Assembly: GCF_010727475.1 (NCBI RefSeq)
Contig: NZ_AP022567.1
Coordinates: 2,108,001 to 2,172,000, forward strand
DNA from: Mycolicibacterium mageritense
GTDB taxonomy: Bacteria; Actinomycetota; Actinomycetes; Mycobacteriales; Mycobacteriaceae
Length of the DNA stretch: 64,000 nucleotides
Direction: 5' to 3'
Positions 9,167 through 16,963 of this stretch are shown here, one piece after another. Numbering within the stretch: position 1 is the stretch's first letter; every line of letters starts with the position of its first letter. The notes under the pieces are model-generated. The model was not told where the DNA came from. It did not search any database and saw only the letters and a list, made by a program, of their open reading frames with translations. A program made the translations under genes and the position numbers.

Positions 9167-10651
9167 CTATTGAGGTGGCCGCACCTCACGCCGGAGGATC
9201 TTGCCGGTCGGGCCTTTGGGCACAGCCTCGACGAACCAGATTTCACGCGGGTATTTGTACGCGGCGATTCGGCCTCGAACAAAGGTCTTCAGTTCGTCGG
9301 CTTCGACATGCGCGCCACGTTTGAGTGCCACGGCCGCGCCGATCTCCTCCCCGAGTTCTGCGTGCTTGATGCCGATCACCGCTGCTTCCGCGACAGCAGG
9401 ATGCTCGTAGAGCACTTCCTCGACTTCGCGCGGGTAGACGTTGTACCCACCGCGGATGATCAGATCCTTCTTCCGATCGACGATGGTGTAGTACCCGTCA
9501 CCGTCGCGCGTGGCGATGTCCCCGGTTCGGAACCACCCGTCGGGGATGGCCTCGGCTGTTGCGTCAGGGCGGTTCCAGTATCCCTTCATCAGATTCTCGC
9601 CCTGAATGGCGATCTCGCCAGGTACGCCATCGGGAACGTCTGCGCCGTCATCACCGACGATCCGCAGCGCGCAACCCCGTACGGGTATTCCGATGGTGCC
9701 GGGTTTGCGCGGGTGCCCGGGTTGGTTGAAACAGGCGATCGGCGCCGTCTCGGAGAGTCCATATCCTTCGTAGACCTCGCAGTCGAACTTCCGCTCGAAC
9801 GCTTTGAGAATTTCGACGGGCATGGGTGCGCCACCGGTGATACACGTGCGGAGCGAGGACATGTCGGTGCCGTCTGCATCAGGGCAGTGCATCATCGCGG
9901 CGTACATGGTGGGCACGCCCTCGAGGACCGTCACTCGATCGCGGGCCACCACCTTCAGGGCCTTCGCCGCGTCGAAGCGGGGTACCAGGGTGAGGAGGGC
10001 AGCGGCTTTGACCGCCGCGTTGAGTCCGCACGTGAGACCGAAGACGTGGAACAAGGGCAGGCAGCCGAGGATCACGTCTTCGGGCCCCACGTTGATCAAG
10101 GTGTCCACTGTCGTCGCGGCGTTGGTCGACATGTTCCGGTGAGTGAGTTCTGCGCCCTTGGGCCTTCCGGTGGTCCCGGAGGTGTAGAGAATGACAGCGG
10201 TATCGTCGTCAGCTCGATCAGTGGCTTCATGGATTGGGCTGCCGGACACGTCCATTGCACCGGTCGCGGGAACCAGTACCGAGCGAATCCCGACCTTCGC
10301 CGCCGCGGCTGACACGACGGCATCATTGCCATCCAAGCCGTACACCACCGTCATCCCCGAGTCGGTGAGGTAGTACTCGACCTCACGCGCGCTGAGCAAC
10401 GGATTCATGGGTACGACCACCGCGCCGGCCAGCAGGGCCCCGTAGAACAACACCGGGTATGCGGGGACGTTCGGAAGTACCAGCCCGACCCGATCGCCTG
10501 GGAGGACGCCGTTGGCCCGCAGGTCGCCGGCGACAGCCGCGGCGCGGTGATACAGCTCTCGATAGGACAGGACGCACTCGTCCAGCTTCACGACGGGCCT
10601 GTCCCCGTGTTCGTGGGCTGTTGCGACCAGATTGCAGGCGAGATTGGACAC
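9167..10651 (-). CDS. Acyl-CoA synthetase, AMP-binding family
   Basis: A 494-residue ANL-superfamily ligase that would activate a carboxylic acid to its CoA thioester via an acyl-adenylate. The phosphate loop LYTSGTTGRPKG lies near residues 155-166, followed by the A5-type YGLSET, the A8 region GWFRTGDIATRDGDGYY, and the C-terminal catalytic lysine in PKGPTGKILRR. The GTG start at 10651 has an AGGAG site. It is divergent from the EthR-like regulator, and the palindrome at 10785-10807 lies over its predicted -35. In the cluster it probably primes the substrate or an acid intermediate for beta-oxidation-like breakdown. Chain specificity cannot be read. Confidence 0.88.
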   Translation of the reverse strand: MSNLACNLVATAHEHGDRPVVKLDECVLSYRELYHRAAAVAGDLRANGVLPGDRVGLVLPNVPAYPVLFYGALLAGAVVVPMNPLLSAREVEYYLTDSGMTVVYGLDGNDAVVSAAAAKVGIRSVLVPATGAMDVSGSPIHEATDRADDDTAVILYTSGTTGRPKGAELTHRNMSTNAATTVDTLINVGPEDVILGCLPLFHVFGLTCGLNAAVKAAALLTLVPRFDAAKALKVVARDRVTVLEGVPTMYAAMMHCPDADGTDMSSLRTCITGGAPMPVEILKAFERKFDCEVYEGYGLSETAPIACFNQPGHPRKPGTIGIPVRGCALRIVGDDGADVPDGVPGEIAIQGENLMKGYWNRPDATAEAIPDGWFRTGDIATRDGDGYYTIVDRKKDLIIRGGYNVYPREVEEVLYEHPAVAEAAVIGIKHAELGEEIGAAVALKRGAHVEADELKTFVRGRIAAYKYPREIWFVEAVPKGPTGKILRREVRPPQ

Positions 10652-10784
10652 GGTTGACTCCTGCTTCGACTAGAGAGCATGTCATTGCGCGGCCGGCGCG
10701 CGAAACCTGTTTGGGCCCAAGCACAGCACCGGACTTCACAGGTCAGGCCGACACCACCTTCACAGTATGTACGATATGTGCAGT

Positions 10785-10807
10785 ATTATCAACACTGTGT
10801 TGATAAT
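10785..10807. promoter_or_regulatory. Perfect palindromic operator between ligase and TetR genes
   Basis: ATTATCAACAC-T-GTGTTGATAAT is an 11-bp perfect inverted repeat about a single base. Its core TCAACA-CTG-TGTTGA matches the sites near 7.9 and 15.2 kb. On the minus strand TTGATA (10792-10787) is followed after 17 bp by CATACT (10769-10764), a plausible ligase promoter. Being the most symmetric copy and lying beside the regulator gene, it is the best candidate autoregulatory site. Confidence 0.75.
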
Positions 10808-10879
10808 CTGGGGTGCCTCTCGGCCGTATGCCCGTCCTGCTGCGCTCGGTCTCCGCCCCGCGGGTTGTGCTGACTTATC

Positions 10880-11590
10880 ATGTTGCGTATGGCGTCCACT
10901 TCACCTTTCAGCCTGAGCGCAGCGGAAACACGGGTGGGCCGACGAAACATCAAGGGCGACAGGCGCGAACAAGCCATTCTCGAAGGCGCTTACGACCTGT
11001 TACGCACCGTCCCACTGCGCAACATCTCGATCGATGACCTCACCAAGCGCGCGGGGCTGTCTCGGTCATCGTTCTACTTCTACTTCGAGTCCAAATGGCA
11101 GGTGCTCTCCGCGCTGCTCTCGCGGGTCACAGCCGATGTGTTCCAAGCGTCGCAGCTGATTTTTGAGCGCCCGGCAGGCATGCCGCCGGAGGCGGCCATC
11201 GCGCATGCCGTCAACGAGGTCATCCAGGTGTGGGAGCGGCACGGTCACGTTCTTCGTGAGGTGGGTGACGCCGCAGCGGCCGAGCCGGACCTGCAGACGC
11301 AATGGGACGCGATCCTCGGTCGCTTCATCGACGCGTCGGCTGCCAGCATCGAACGAGACAGAGCTGCCGGCGTGGCCATCGACGGGCCACCTGCCAGATC
11401 GTTGGCTGCCGCGTTGATGTGGATGGGCGAACGCAATCTTTCGTTGATGAGTCTGCGCAGCGAGAACGCAATTCCGTTGGAGAGCATGGCCGAAACGGTG
11501 ACCACCATTTGGCTCCGGACGGTCTATGGCCTCGACTGGAAGCCTGCTGAAAAATCCACCAAACGGCGCAAGCCCTCCGCGAAGGCGTGA
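10880..11590 (+). CDS. TetR family regulator, EthR-like
   Basis: A 236-residue TetR protein. The DNA-binding domain (about residues 25-75) contains ISIDDLTKRAGLSRSSFYFYF, closely like the recognition helix of mycobacterial EthR, and the C-terminal helices end in WLRTVYG, also as in EthR. The tail is Lys/Arg-rich. ATG 10880 was taken; ATG 10889 is possible, and no ribosome binding site is visible. It is probably a ligand-relieved repressor of the 6.9-16.7 kb cluster, because one palindrome recurs in all three divergent promoter regions and is most symmetric beside this gene. The inducer is probably a pathway substrate or its CoA ester. Confidence 0.85.
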   Translation: MLRMASTSPFSLSAAETRVGRRNIKGDRREQAILEGAYDLLRTVPLRNISIDDLTKRAGLSRSSFYFYFESKWQVLSALLSRVTADVFQASQLIFERPAGMPPEAAIAHAVNEVIQVWERHGHVLREVGDAAAAEPDLQTQWDAILGRFIDASAASIERDRAAGVAIDGPPARSLAAALMWMGERNLSLMSLRSENAIPLESMAETVTTIWLRTVYGLDWKPAEKSTKRRKPSAKA

Positions 11591-11612
11591 TCGACGCCTT
11601 TCGCAGAGGGCT
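11571..11612. terminator. Hairpin at the 3' end of the TetR gene
   Basis: AGCCCTC-c-GCGAA-GGCGT pairs with ACGCC-TTTCGC-a-GAGGGCT across a 5-base loop that includes the end of the TetR stop region. It lies between the convergent TetR and SDR genes and would work in both directions. Confidence 0.65.
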
Positions 11613-11625
11613 CACTCGTCTGACG

Positions 11626-12492
11626 CTATTGGTTGTCCAGGGCCATTTTTGTCATGTTCAGCCCAGGCAAGAGCATGTGGCCGCCCTCGACCAGCATCTC
11701 GAGGCCTGTCGTCCATCGTGATTCGTCGGAGGCCAGCCACAGCACCGCCTCGCTCATGGCCTGCGGCGGCAGCAGGCCCACGTCCCGCAGAACCGCCCAG
11801 TACTTCGCGCCCTGTAGATCCTCTTTGACGCCGTTTCCGGGGCCCTTGCCCGCGCAAAGATCATAACCGCCTTGCCAATCCAGGGCGGGCGTATCGGTGG
11901 GCCCGGGCAGCAGCGAGTTGACGCGGATGCCGTACTGGCCGAATTCGAGTGCTGCGCTCTTGGCCAATCCGAGTACGCCGTGCTTCGACGCAACGTAGTG
12001 CACGTAGTGGGGAGAGCCTTCGACGCCATTGCCCGACGAGGTGATGATCACCGAGCCACCTCCGCGTGCCTTCATGGCGGGAGTTACCGCCTTGAGGGTG
12101 CGCCAGGGGCCCATGATGTTGATATTGAGCACGTCCAGGAACTCGTCCTCGGGAATGTCCGCGAACGGGTGCACCGTCCAGATGCCCGCGTTGGCCACGG
12201 CGACGTCGAGTCCGCCGAAGGCCTGCACGCCCTCGGCGACCAACCGGTCCAGCGGGGCCTGCTCACGGACATCGCCCTGGTGTGCGATGATTCGCCGGCC
12301 CAGCGCCTCGACTTCCTTGACCGTGATCTCGAGATCGGCAGCCGTGGCGACGGGATAGGGAACCCTTCCGTCGGCCGGGCAGTCGAAGGCGAGGATGTCT
12401 GCGCCTTCCTGGGCGAGGCGGATGGCGTGTGCCCGTCCCTGACCTCGGGCCGCACCGGTGACCAGCGCGACCTTTCCTTCCATGCGTCCCAT
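11626..12492 (-). CDS. Mycofactocin-coupled SDR family oxidoreductase
   Basis: A 288-residue short-chain dehydrogenase. The nucleotide motif is TGAARGQGRAHA rather than the plain TGxxxGIG, followed by ADILAFD; this is the subfamily whose NAD is tightly held and reoxidised through mycofactocin, as in carveol dehydrogenase-like enzymes. The catalytic Tyr/Lys are in YVHYVASKHG and the Ser in SSGNG. ATG 12492 has AAGGAG five bases upstream; a GTG at 12498 is less likely. It is the last gene of the cupin-aldehyde dehydrogenase-VOC-SDR unit and would oxidise a secondary alcohol. The mycofactocin genes themselves are not in this window. Confidence 0.87.
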   Translation of the reverse strand: MGRMEGKVALVTGAARGQGRAHAIRLAQEGADILAFDCPADGRVPYPVATAADLEITVKEVEALGRRIIAHQGDVREQAPLDRLVAEGVQAFGGLDVAVANAGIWTVHPFADIPEDEFLDVLNINIMGPWRTLKAVTPAMKARGGGSVIITSSGNGVEGSPHYVHYVASKHGVLGLAKSAALEFGQYGIRVNSLLPGPTDTPALDWQGGYDLCAGKGPGNGVKEDLQGAKYWAVLRDVGLLPPQAMSEAVLWLASDESRWTTGLEMLVEGGHMLLPGLNMTKMALDNQ

Positions 12493-12573
12493 GTTCACTC
12501 CTTAGTTGGTGATTTGTTTACGGCCGGCCTGCCGGTGAGACCGCGTGTGGTGCAACGGGTATAGATCGAGGCC

Positions 12574-12999
12574 TCACCCGGCCGGCCTGATCAACTGGAG
12601 CAGGACATCGATTCCGGGCGGCTCGGTCCAGACATGTGTGGCGTCTCCCATCAGAATCGGTTCTGCGATCGGATCCGCGCGCCCGGGCCCCCGGATCGCG
12701 CAACCGACGAGTTCGGGGCCATCGGCGCGGTGTAGCCGTAGGGCCACGTGGTCAAGCTTTGCCGGTGCTCCGCCGAGAGCTGCATCAAGCGCGTCCTCGT
12801 CGTGGACCGTGTACAACTCGACCTCCGCCCCGGAAACGTTGAGGAACGCCGCGCTGAGGCTCATGGCCGGAACATCAACCGTGCGAGCAACTTCGACGCC
12901 AAACCGGTCACACCAATGTGTTCGGGCCGAATCCAGATCGCGCACGAGGATTCCGACGTGGTCGAGTCGAACAGGGCCAGCCGCCAGTGGCGAGGTCAC
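12574..12999 (-). CDS. VOC superfamily (glyoxalase-like) protein
   Basis: A 141-residue protein with two beta-alpha-beta-beta-beta repeats: LDHVGILVRDLDSARTHW at the start and LDHVALRLHRAD in the second half, each carrying the metal-ligand His, with Glu candidates in AEVELYTV. Fold members are epimerases, lyases or dioxygenases. In acyl-CoA pathways a related protein is methylmalonyl-CoA epimerase. The GTG start overlaps the stop of the aldehyde dehydrogenase (GTGA 12996-12999), so it is coupled to that enzyme. The function is probably an isomerisation or lyase step on an intermediate of the cluster, but the substrate is not known. Confidence 0.78.
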   Translation of the reverse strand: MTSPLAAGPVRLDHVGILVRDLDSARTHWCDRFGVEVARTVDVPAMSLSAAFLNVSGAEVELYTVHDEDALDAALGGAPAKLDHVALRLHRADGPELVGCAIRGPGRADPIAEPILMGDATHVWTEPPGIDVLLQLIRPAG

Positions 13000-14501
13000 T
13001 GACGGCCCGCCGCGACAAAGTGCGGAGCAAGGCCCGGCGTCGGCTCAGTCCAGCGCTGCGTGACGACCTTGGACCTCGTGTAGAAGCGGTAGCCGTCGTA
13101 GTTGAGCCCGTCATCTCCGAAGCGGGAGTCTCCCCATCCACCGAAGCCGAACCACGAAATCGGCACGGGGATAGGCACGTTGATCCCGACGCTGCCTGCC
13201 AACACGCCCCGGCTGAACCGACGTGCCGCCGTGCCACTGCCGGTGAAGATGATGGCACCATTCCCGTAGGGGTTGTCGTTGACGATCTGCAGGGCCTGCT
13301 CGAGATCGTCGGCCCGCACGACACTGAGGACCGGTCCGAACACCTCGTCGCGGTACAGGTCGCTCTCGACGCTGACGCGGTCGACCAGGCTCGGGCCGAT
13401 GAAGTAGCCGTCACCTGCCGCAGGCCGGTCACGGCCGTCGACGATCAGTCGACCACCCTGCTCGACAGATCGTTCCAGTGCCGCACGGACCCGATCGAGG
13501 GCACCCGCTGAGATCAACGGCCCCATGTCGATACCCGACGCCGCGCCGTCGCCCACCCTGAACGCCCTTGCGCGGTCGGCAATCTTGTCCACCAGCGCGT
13601 CGGCCGCCGAGCCGACGGCGACCGCGACCGTCACGGCCATGCATCGCTGACCCGCGGCACCGTACGCCGCCGACACCAGTGCATCGGCGGCGGCGTCGAG
13701 GTCAGCGTCGGGCATCACCACAAGGTGGTTCTTGGCGCCCCCGAGAGCCTGCACCTTCTTGCCTGCCTCGGCCGAGCGCCGGTAAATCGCACGAGCTACC
13801 GGGGTGGACCCGACGAACGACACTGCCGCGACATCGGGGTGGTCGATGAGCGCCTCGGCTGCCTCTACGCCGCCGTGCACCACGTTGAGCACACCGTCGG
13901 GCAGTCCTGCCTGGCTCATGATCTGCGCCAACCGCACCGATGCCGAGGGCACCTGTTCACTCGGCTTGAGCACGAACGCGTTCCCGCAGGCAATCGCAGC
14001 CGCAAACATCGACACCGGCACCATGACCGGAAAGTTGAACGGTGTGATGCCGGCGCACACCCCGAGAGGTTGCCGGAAGGAATACGTGTCAACCCCGTTG
14101 GCAACCTGCTCGGCGTACTCGCCCTTGAGTTGCTGCACAACCGAAAGCGATACGTCGACGGCTTCGATCGAGCGCGCCAATTCTCCCCGGGCGTCCGCGA
14201 GGGTCTTGCCCTGTTCGGCCGTGATGATCGACGCCAAGTCGTCGATCTGCTCATGTAGCAGCACCCTGAAGCGGTGCAGCACCGATGCACGGACGGGGCC
14301 GGGAGTGTCGGCCCATGCCGCAGCGGCATTTCGCGCACTGACGACAGCTTCGTCGACGGCGTCGGCACCGCCCAATACGACCGTGCCGATCACGCGCCCC
14401 GTCGCGGGATCATGGATCTCGGCGCGTGGCCCCTCCACCGAGGCCACGGCGGCGCCGCCTATCCAATGCGGCACGGTGTCAAGAGATATATCGATGGTCA
14501 C
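12996..14501 (-). CDS. mmsA: CoA-acylating aldehyde dehydrogenase, MmsA type
   Basis: A 501-residue aldehyde dehydrogenase resembling methylmalonate-semialdehyde dehydrogenase, which turns the semialdehyde plus CoA and NAD into an acyl-CoA. The catalytic Cys287 is in GAAGQRCMAV. The position that holds the general-base Glu in ordinary aldehyde dehydrogenases reads LGGAKNH, as expected for the CoA-dependent MmsA group, and WFGFGGWGDSRFGD near the end is typical too. The GTG start at 14501 has GGAG five bases before it. It lies 49 bp after the cupin gene and overlaps the VOC gene. It may serve valine-like intermediates or another semialdehyde of this pathway. Confidence 0.88.
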   Translation of the reverse strand: MTIDISLDTVPHWIGGAAVASVEGPRAEIHDPATGRVIGTVVLGGADAVDEAVVSARNAAAAWADTPGPVRASVLHRFRVLLHEQIDDLASIITAEQGKTLADARGELARSIEAVDVSLSVVQQLKGEYAEQVANGVDTYSFRQPLGVCAGITPFNFPVMVPVSMFAAAIACGNAFVLKPSEQVPSASVRLAQIMSQAGLPDGVLNVVHGGVEAAEALIDHPDVAAVSFVGSTPVARAIYRRSAEAGKKVQALGGAKNHLVVMPDADLDAAADALVSAAYGAAGQRCMAVTVAVAVGSAADALVDKIADRARAFRVGDGAASGIDMGPLISAGALDRVRAALERSVEQGGRLIVDGRDRPAAGDGYFIGPSLVDRVSVESDLYRDEVFGPVLSVVRADDLEQALQIVNDNPYGNGAIIFTGSGTAARRFSRGVLAGSVGINVPIPVPISWFGFGGWGDSRFGDDGLNYDGYRFYTRSKVVTQRWTEPTPGLAPHFVAAGRQ

Positions 14502-14550
14502 AGCAACTCCAATGCTCGGTGAGGCCAAATATCTGAAACGAGAACCAGAC

Positions 14551-15111
14551 TCAGGCCTTCTGCTCGCGCGGATGCGGCAGGTCGGGGAACATCTCCAGGC
14601 CGTAGTTGACCTTCAGGTTCTCCACCTCTGCCTGCAGCTGCTCTGGCGTGCGAAGTTCACGGTTGCGTGCCTCGTAGAAGTACTTGTCGATGCCGCCGTT
14701 GGGCTCAAAACCGCTGCTGTCGGGCCCGGGCACAAACACCACGAGAATCCGGGCTTCGTCACCGACCACCTCATAGGTGTGCCGTTGATCCTTGCGCCCC
14801 CACACGAATTGGCCTTTCTTGGCACTGTACGAACCGGCCTCGGTGTGGATCTTGATCTCGCCGTCCATCACGAAGAACCCCTCCTCTTCGCGGTGGTGGA
14901 TGTGCCACACCGGTTCGGTACCGCGCACCCAGTTGGTCTCGATGACAATCAGCTGGCCGCTGGTGGTCTCACCGGTCGCGTGGATCCAGAAGTCCACGCC
15001 CGTCATGAAGTCACCGGTCATCTTGAAGTGGATGTCTTCGCGGTGCGAGACATAGCTCTCGTCGCGTGTATTTGACGGTTGGATCTGGTCGACGTCCGAC
15101 GTGGTGGCCAT
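14551..15111 (-). CDS. Cupin domain protein
   Basis: A 186-residue protein with a single cupin barrel. The metal-binding motif 1 is visible as VWHIHHREEEGFFVMDGE and motif 2 around KGQFVWGRKDQRHTYEVVG, giving the His/His/Glu/His set expected of a metal-dependent cupin. Such proteins are dioxygenases, isomerases or binding proteins. The ATG at 15111 has a GAGGGA site; a longer reading lacks signals. First gene of the leftward four-gene unit. Its promoter reads TTGACT-17 bp-TAGTCT with the operator at 15202-15216 over the -35. It is perhaps an oxygenase or hydratase step. Confidence 0.82.
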   Translation of the reverse strand: MATTSDVDQIQPSNTRDESYVSHREDIHFKMTGDFMTGVDFWIHATGETTSGQLIVIETNWVRGTEPVWHIHHREEEGFFVMDGEIKIHTEAGSYSAKKGQFVWGRKDQRHTYEVVGDEARILVVFVPGPDSSGFEPNGGIDKYFYEARNRELRTPEQLQAEVENLKVNYGLEMFPDLPHPREQKA

Positions 15112-15201
15112 GTCAATCCCTCTTTTTCGGTGTGACGCCGTGCGCCGGTGTTCGGCGTCACGGCCTAGCGAGGTTGAGACTAGACTCACAGTCGAAGCTA
15201 G

Positions 15202-15273
15202 TCAACACACTGTCGATTTTGTAGCGACCACGTCGGCCAGCCGTGGTCAATCGATTACTCGACAATGTGTTGA
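15202..15273. promoter_or_regulatory. Two operators in the cupin / DUF3237 divergent promoter
   Basis: TCAACA-CAC-TGTCGA at 15202-15216 overlaps the minus-strand TTGACT (15205-15200), which is 17 bp before TAGTCT (15182-15177), driving the cupin operon. TCGACA-ATG-TGTTGA at 15259-15273 overlaps the plus-strand TTGACT (15270-15275), 17 bp before CACTCT (15293-15298), driving DUF3237 copy B. Placement over both -35 boxes predicts repression by occlusion. The downstream promoter sequence resembles that of the MDR gene at 7949-7977. Confidence 0.72.
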
Positions 15274-15350
15274 CTATCACCGACTCATGGTGCACTCTCA
15301 GATCCACCGCGGAGCTGAAGGCAGCTCTGCCCGAAAAAGGAGTGCAGTCA

Positions 15351-15809
15351 ATGAAATTGGAGCTGGAGTTCTCTTACACCGCCGAACTGGCCGAACCGCA
15401 GATCGTCGGCCCGGGCCCCTACGGACTACGCCAGGTGCTCGCCGTCACCGGAGGCAAAGTCACCGGAAACCGATTCAGCGGCACCGCCGCCCCCGGCGGC
15501 GGCGACTGGCTACTGGCCGGCGACGACGGCTACGGCCGACTCGACGTGCGCGCCCAGTTCTACACCGACGACGGCGCCGTCATCTACATGAGCTACCAAG
15601 GCCTCGTCGAGGTCAACGACGCCGCCGCAGCCGCGCTCGGCGGCGCTGCCACCGGCACCGACTTCGGCGAGCACTACTTCGTCACCACCCCACGCCTGGA
15701 ATCCGGCGACCCCCGATACACCTGGGTCAACCAAACCATCTTCGTCGGACAAGGACGCATCCAACCCGGACCCGTCGTCGAATTCCAAGTCTTCCGAGTC
15801 GTCGCGTGA
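15351..15809 (+). CDS. DUF3237 family protein, copy B
   Basis: A 152-residue protein that differs from copy A (6899-7357) only at residue 5 (Leu for Pro) and in the last residue (Ala for Thr). It starts at ATG 15351 behind an AAAAGGAG site, whereas copy A uses a coupled GTG. It is first in a rightward unit with the alpha/beta hydrolase, which it overlaps by a GTGA tetranucleotide. Family activity is not established. Two near-identical copies driven by two operator-bearing promoters suggest either a dosage need or a very recent duplication. Confidence 0.87.
   Translation: MKLELEFSYTAELAEPQIVGPGPYGLRQVLAVTGGKVTGNRFSGTAAPGGGDWLLAGDDGYGRLDVRAQFYTDDGAVIYMSYQGLVEVNDAAAAALGGAATGTDFGEHYFVTTPRLESGDPRYTWVNQTIFVGQGRIQPGPVVEFQVFRVVA
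15375..15804 (+). repeat. Long inverted repeat, right arm (about 430 bp)
   Basis: This is the partner of 6905-7340 in the opposite orientation. No mismatch was found in the core when compared line by line, and similarity stops near the start and stop codons. The repeat therefore covers one gene and not its promoter. Confidence 0.8.
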
Positions 15810-16738
15810 ATGTCCTGCATCCGCAGGTCCAGCAGCTTTTGCAGTCCCTTTCCGGGCGCCCTGCTCCGCAGCCGTGGGAGATACCGATCACGGCGTACCG
15901 GGAGGCCGGCGAGAAGTTGATCGCATTGGCCGGTGACATTGACAAGCGGTGCACGGTAAATGATTTCACGATCCCCGTCCGCCAGGGTTCGGTCACGGCG
16001 CGCAGCTACCGCCCGCCCGTGGCCGGCCCGGTGCTGCCGGGCGTTGTCTATCTTCATGGCGGGGCATTCGTCCGCGGAAGCCTAGACACTCACGATCGGC
16101 TCTGCCGAAAACTCTGCGTGCGGGGCGGGTTCGTCGTGATTTCCGTTGCCTACCGCCTGGCTCCGGAAGCCCGGTTTCCCGCTGCTCACCACGACGCCGC
16201 CGACGCCACAGCCTGGGTGAGTGAGCATGCCGACGAACTGGGCATCGACGCCGAAGCTCTTGCAGTCGCGGGCGATTCATCGGGGGGCGCATTAGCGGCA
16301 AGCGTTGCGCTCGCCTCGCGAGAACAGGGCCCTCCAGTCAGGGCCCAGGGCCTGCTGTGTCCCGCACTCGATGCCACCATGAGCAGTGACTCCGTTCAGA
16401 AATACAAGGACGGCCCGTTGCTGACCCGGGCAGCACTTGAATGGGCCTACGGCATGTACATACCTGAGTTCGACGACCGTGATTCGAGCCTCGCATCACC
16501 GCTGCTGACGCAGAACCTCAAGGGCGCCCCGCCTGCCGTGATCGTCAGCGCCCAAGTGGATCCCGTCGCCGACGACGCCCAACGCTACGGTGAAAAGCTC
16601 ACTGCGGCGGGGGTAAACGCAGAATTCCATGAGTACGAGGGCATGCCCCATAGCTTCCCGTTACTGGCAGGCGTACTCGACGATGGCGATCACGCCATCA
16701 CGGTATTCGCGACGGAACTCGCCGCGCTGCTCAGATAG
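15806..16738 (+). CDS. Alpha/beta hydrolase, hormone-sensitive lipase group
   Basis: A 310-residue esterase. The oxyanion motif HGGAF lies near residues 84-88, the nucleophile Ser158 in GDSSGG, and the acid and histidine near SAQVDPVADDA and EGMPHSF. This is the pattern of the LipH/HSL esterases common in mycobacteria. The GTG start at 15806 overlaps the DUF3237 stop by GTGA, so the gene is coupled to it. It would hydrolyse a short acyl ester or lactone in the cytosol as part of the TetR-controlled pathway. Confidence 0.87.
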   Translation: MNVLHPQVQQLLQSLSGRPAPQPWEIPITAYREAGEKLIALAGDIDKRCTVNDFTIPVRQGSVTARSYRPPVAGPVLPGVVYLHGGAFVRGSLDTHDRLCRKLCVRGGFVVISVAYRLAPEARFPAAHHDAADATAWVSEHADELGIDAEALAVAGDSSGGALAASVALASREQGPPVRAQGLLCPALDATMSSDSVQKYKDGPLLTRAALEWAYGMYIPEFDDRDSSLASPLLTQNLKGAPPAVIVSAQVDPVADDAQRYGEKLTAAGVNAEFHEYEGMPHSFPLLAGVLDDGDHAITVFATELAALLR

Positions 16739-16963
16739 ATGTCCGGCGCGACCCTCTGGAAGCACGCGCTCTATCAAATATCCATCGGCACAACATATTA
16801 CCGACGCACCGGGACGCCAACGCAGCGATTCATCGTCGGATGCCAACTGCCCCTTAAACCGTGGCTGATTGCGATCCGGTGTGAAATCCGTGCTCTGCTA
16901 CCAACTTTTGCCCTGAGGCGCGTAACCCATCGGTCCATCCAGTCCAACCAGAGGAAACCAACG

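Noticed and set aside
8636..10312. 558-codon frame on the plus strand
   Set aside because: It runs antisense to the acyl-CoA ligase and through the MDR gene in another frame; no recognisable protein features.
12996..15075. Plus-strand frames over the aldehyde dehydrogenase and cupin genes
   Set aside because: They mirror the minus-strand genes and carry no motifs of their own.
16739..16963. Upstream extension of the lipase-like protein
   Set aside because: It would place 75 unrelated residues before a clear signal peptide, and ATG 16964 has a good ribosome binding site.
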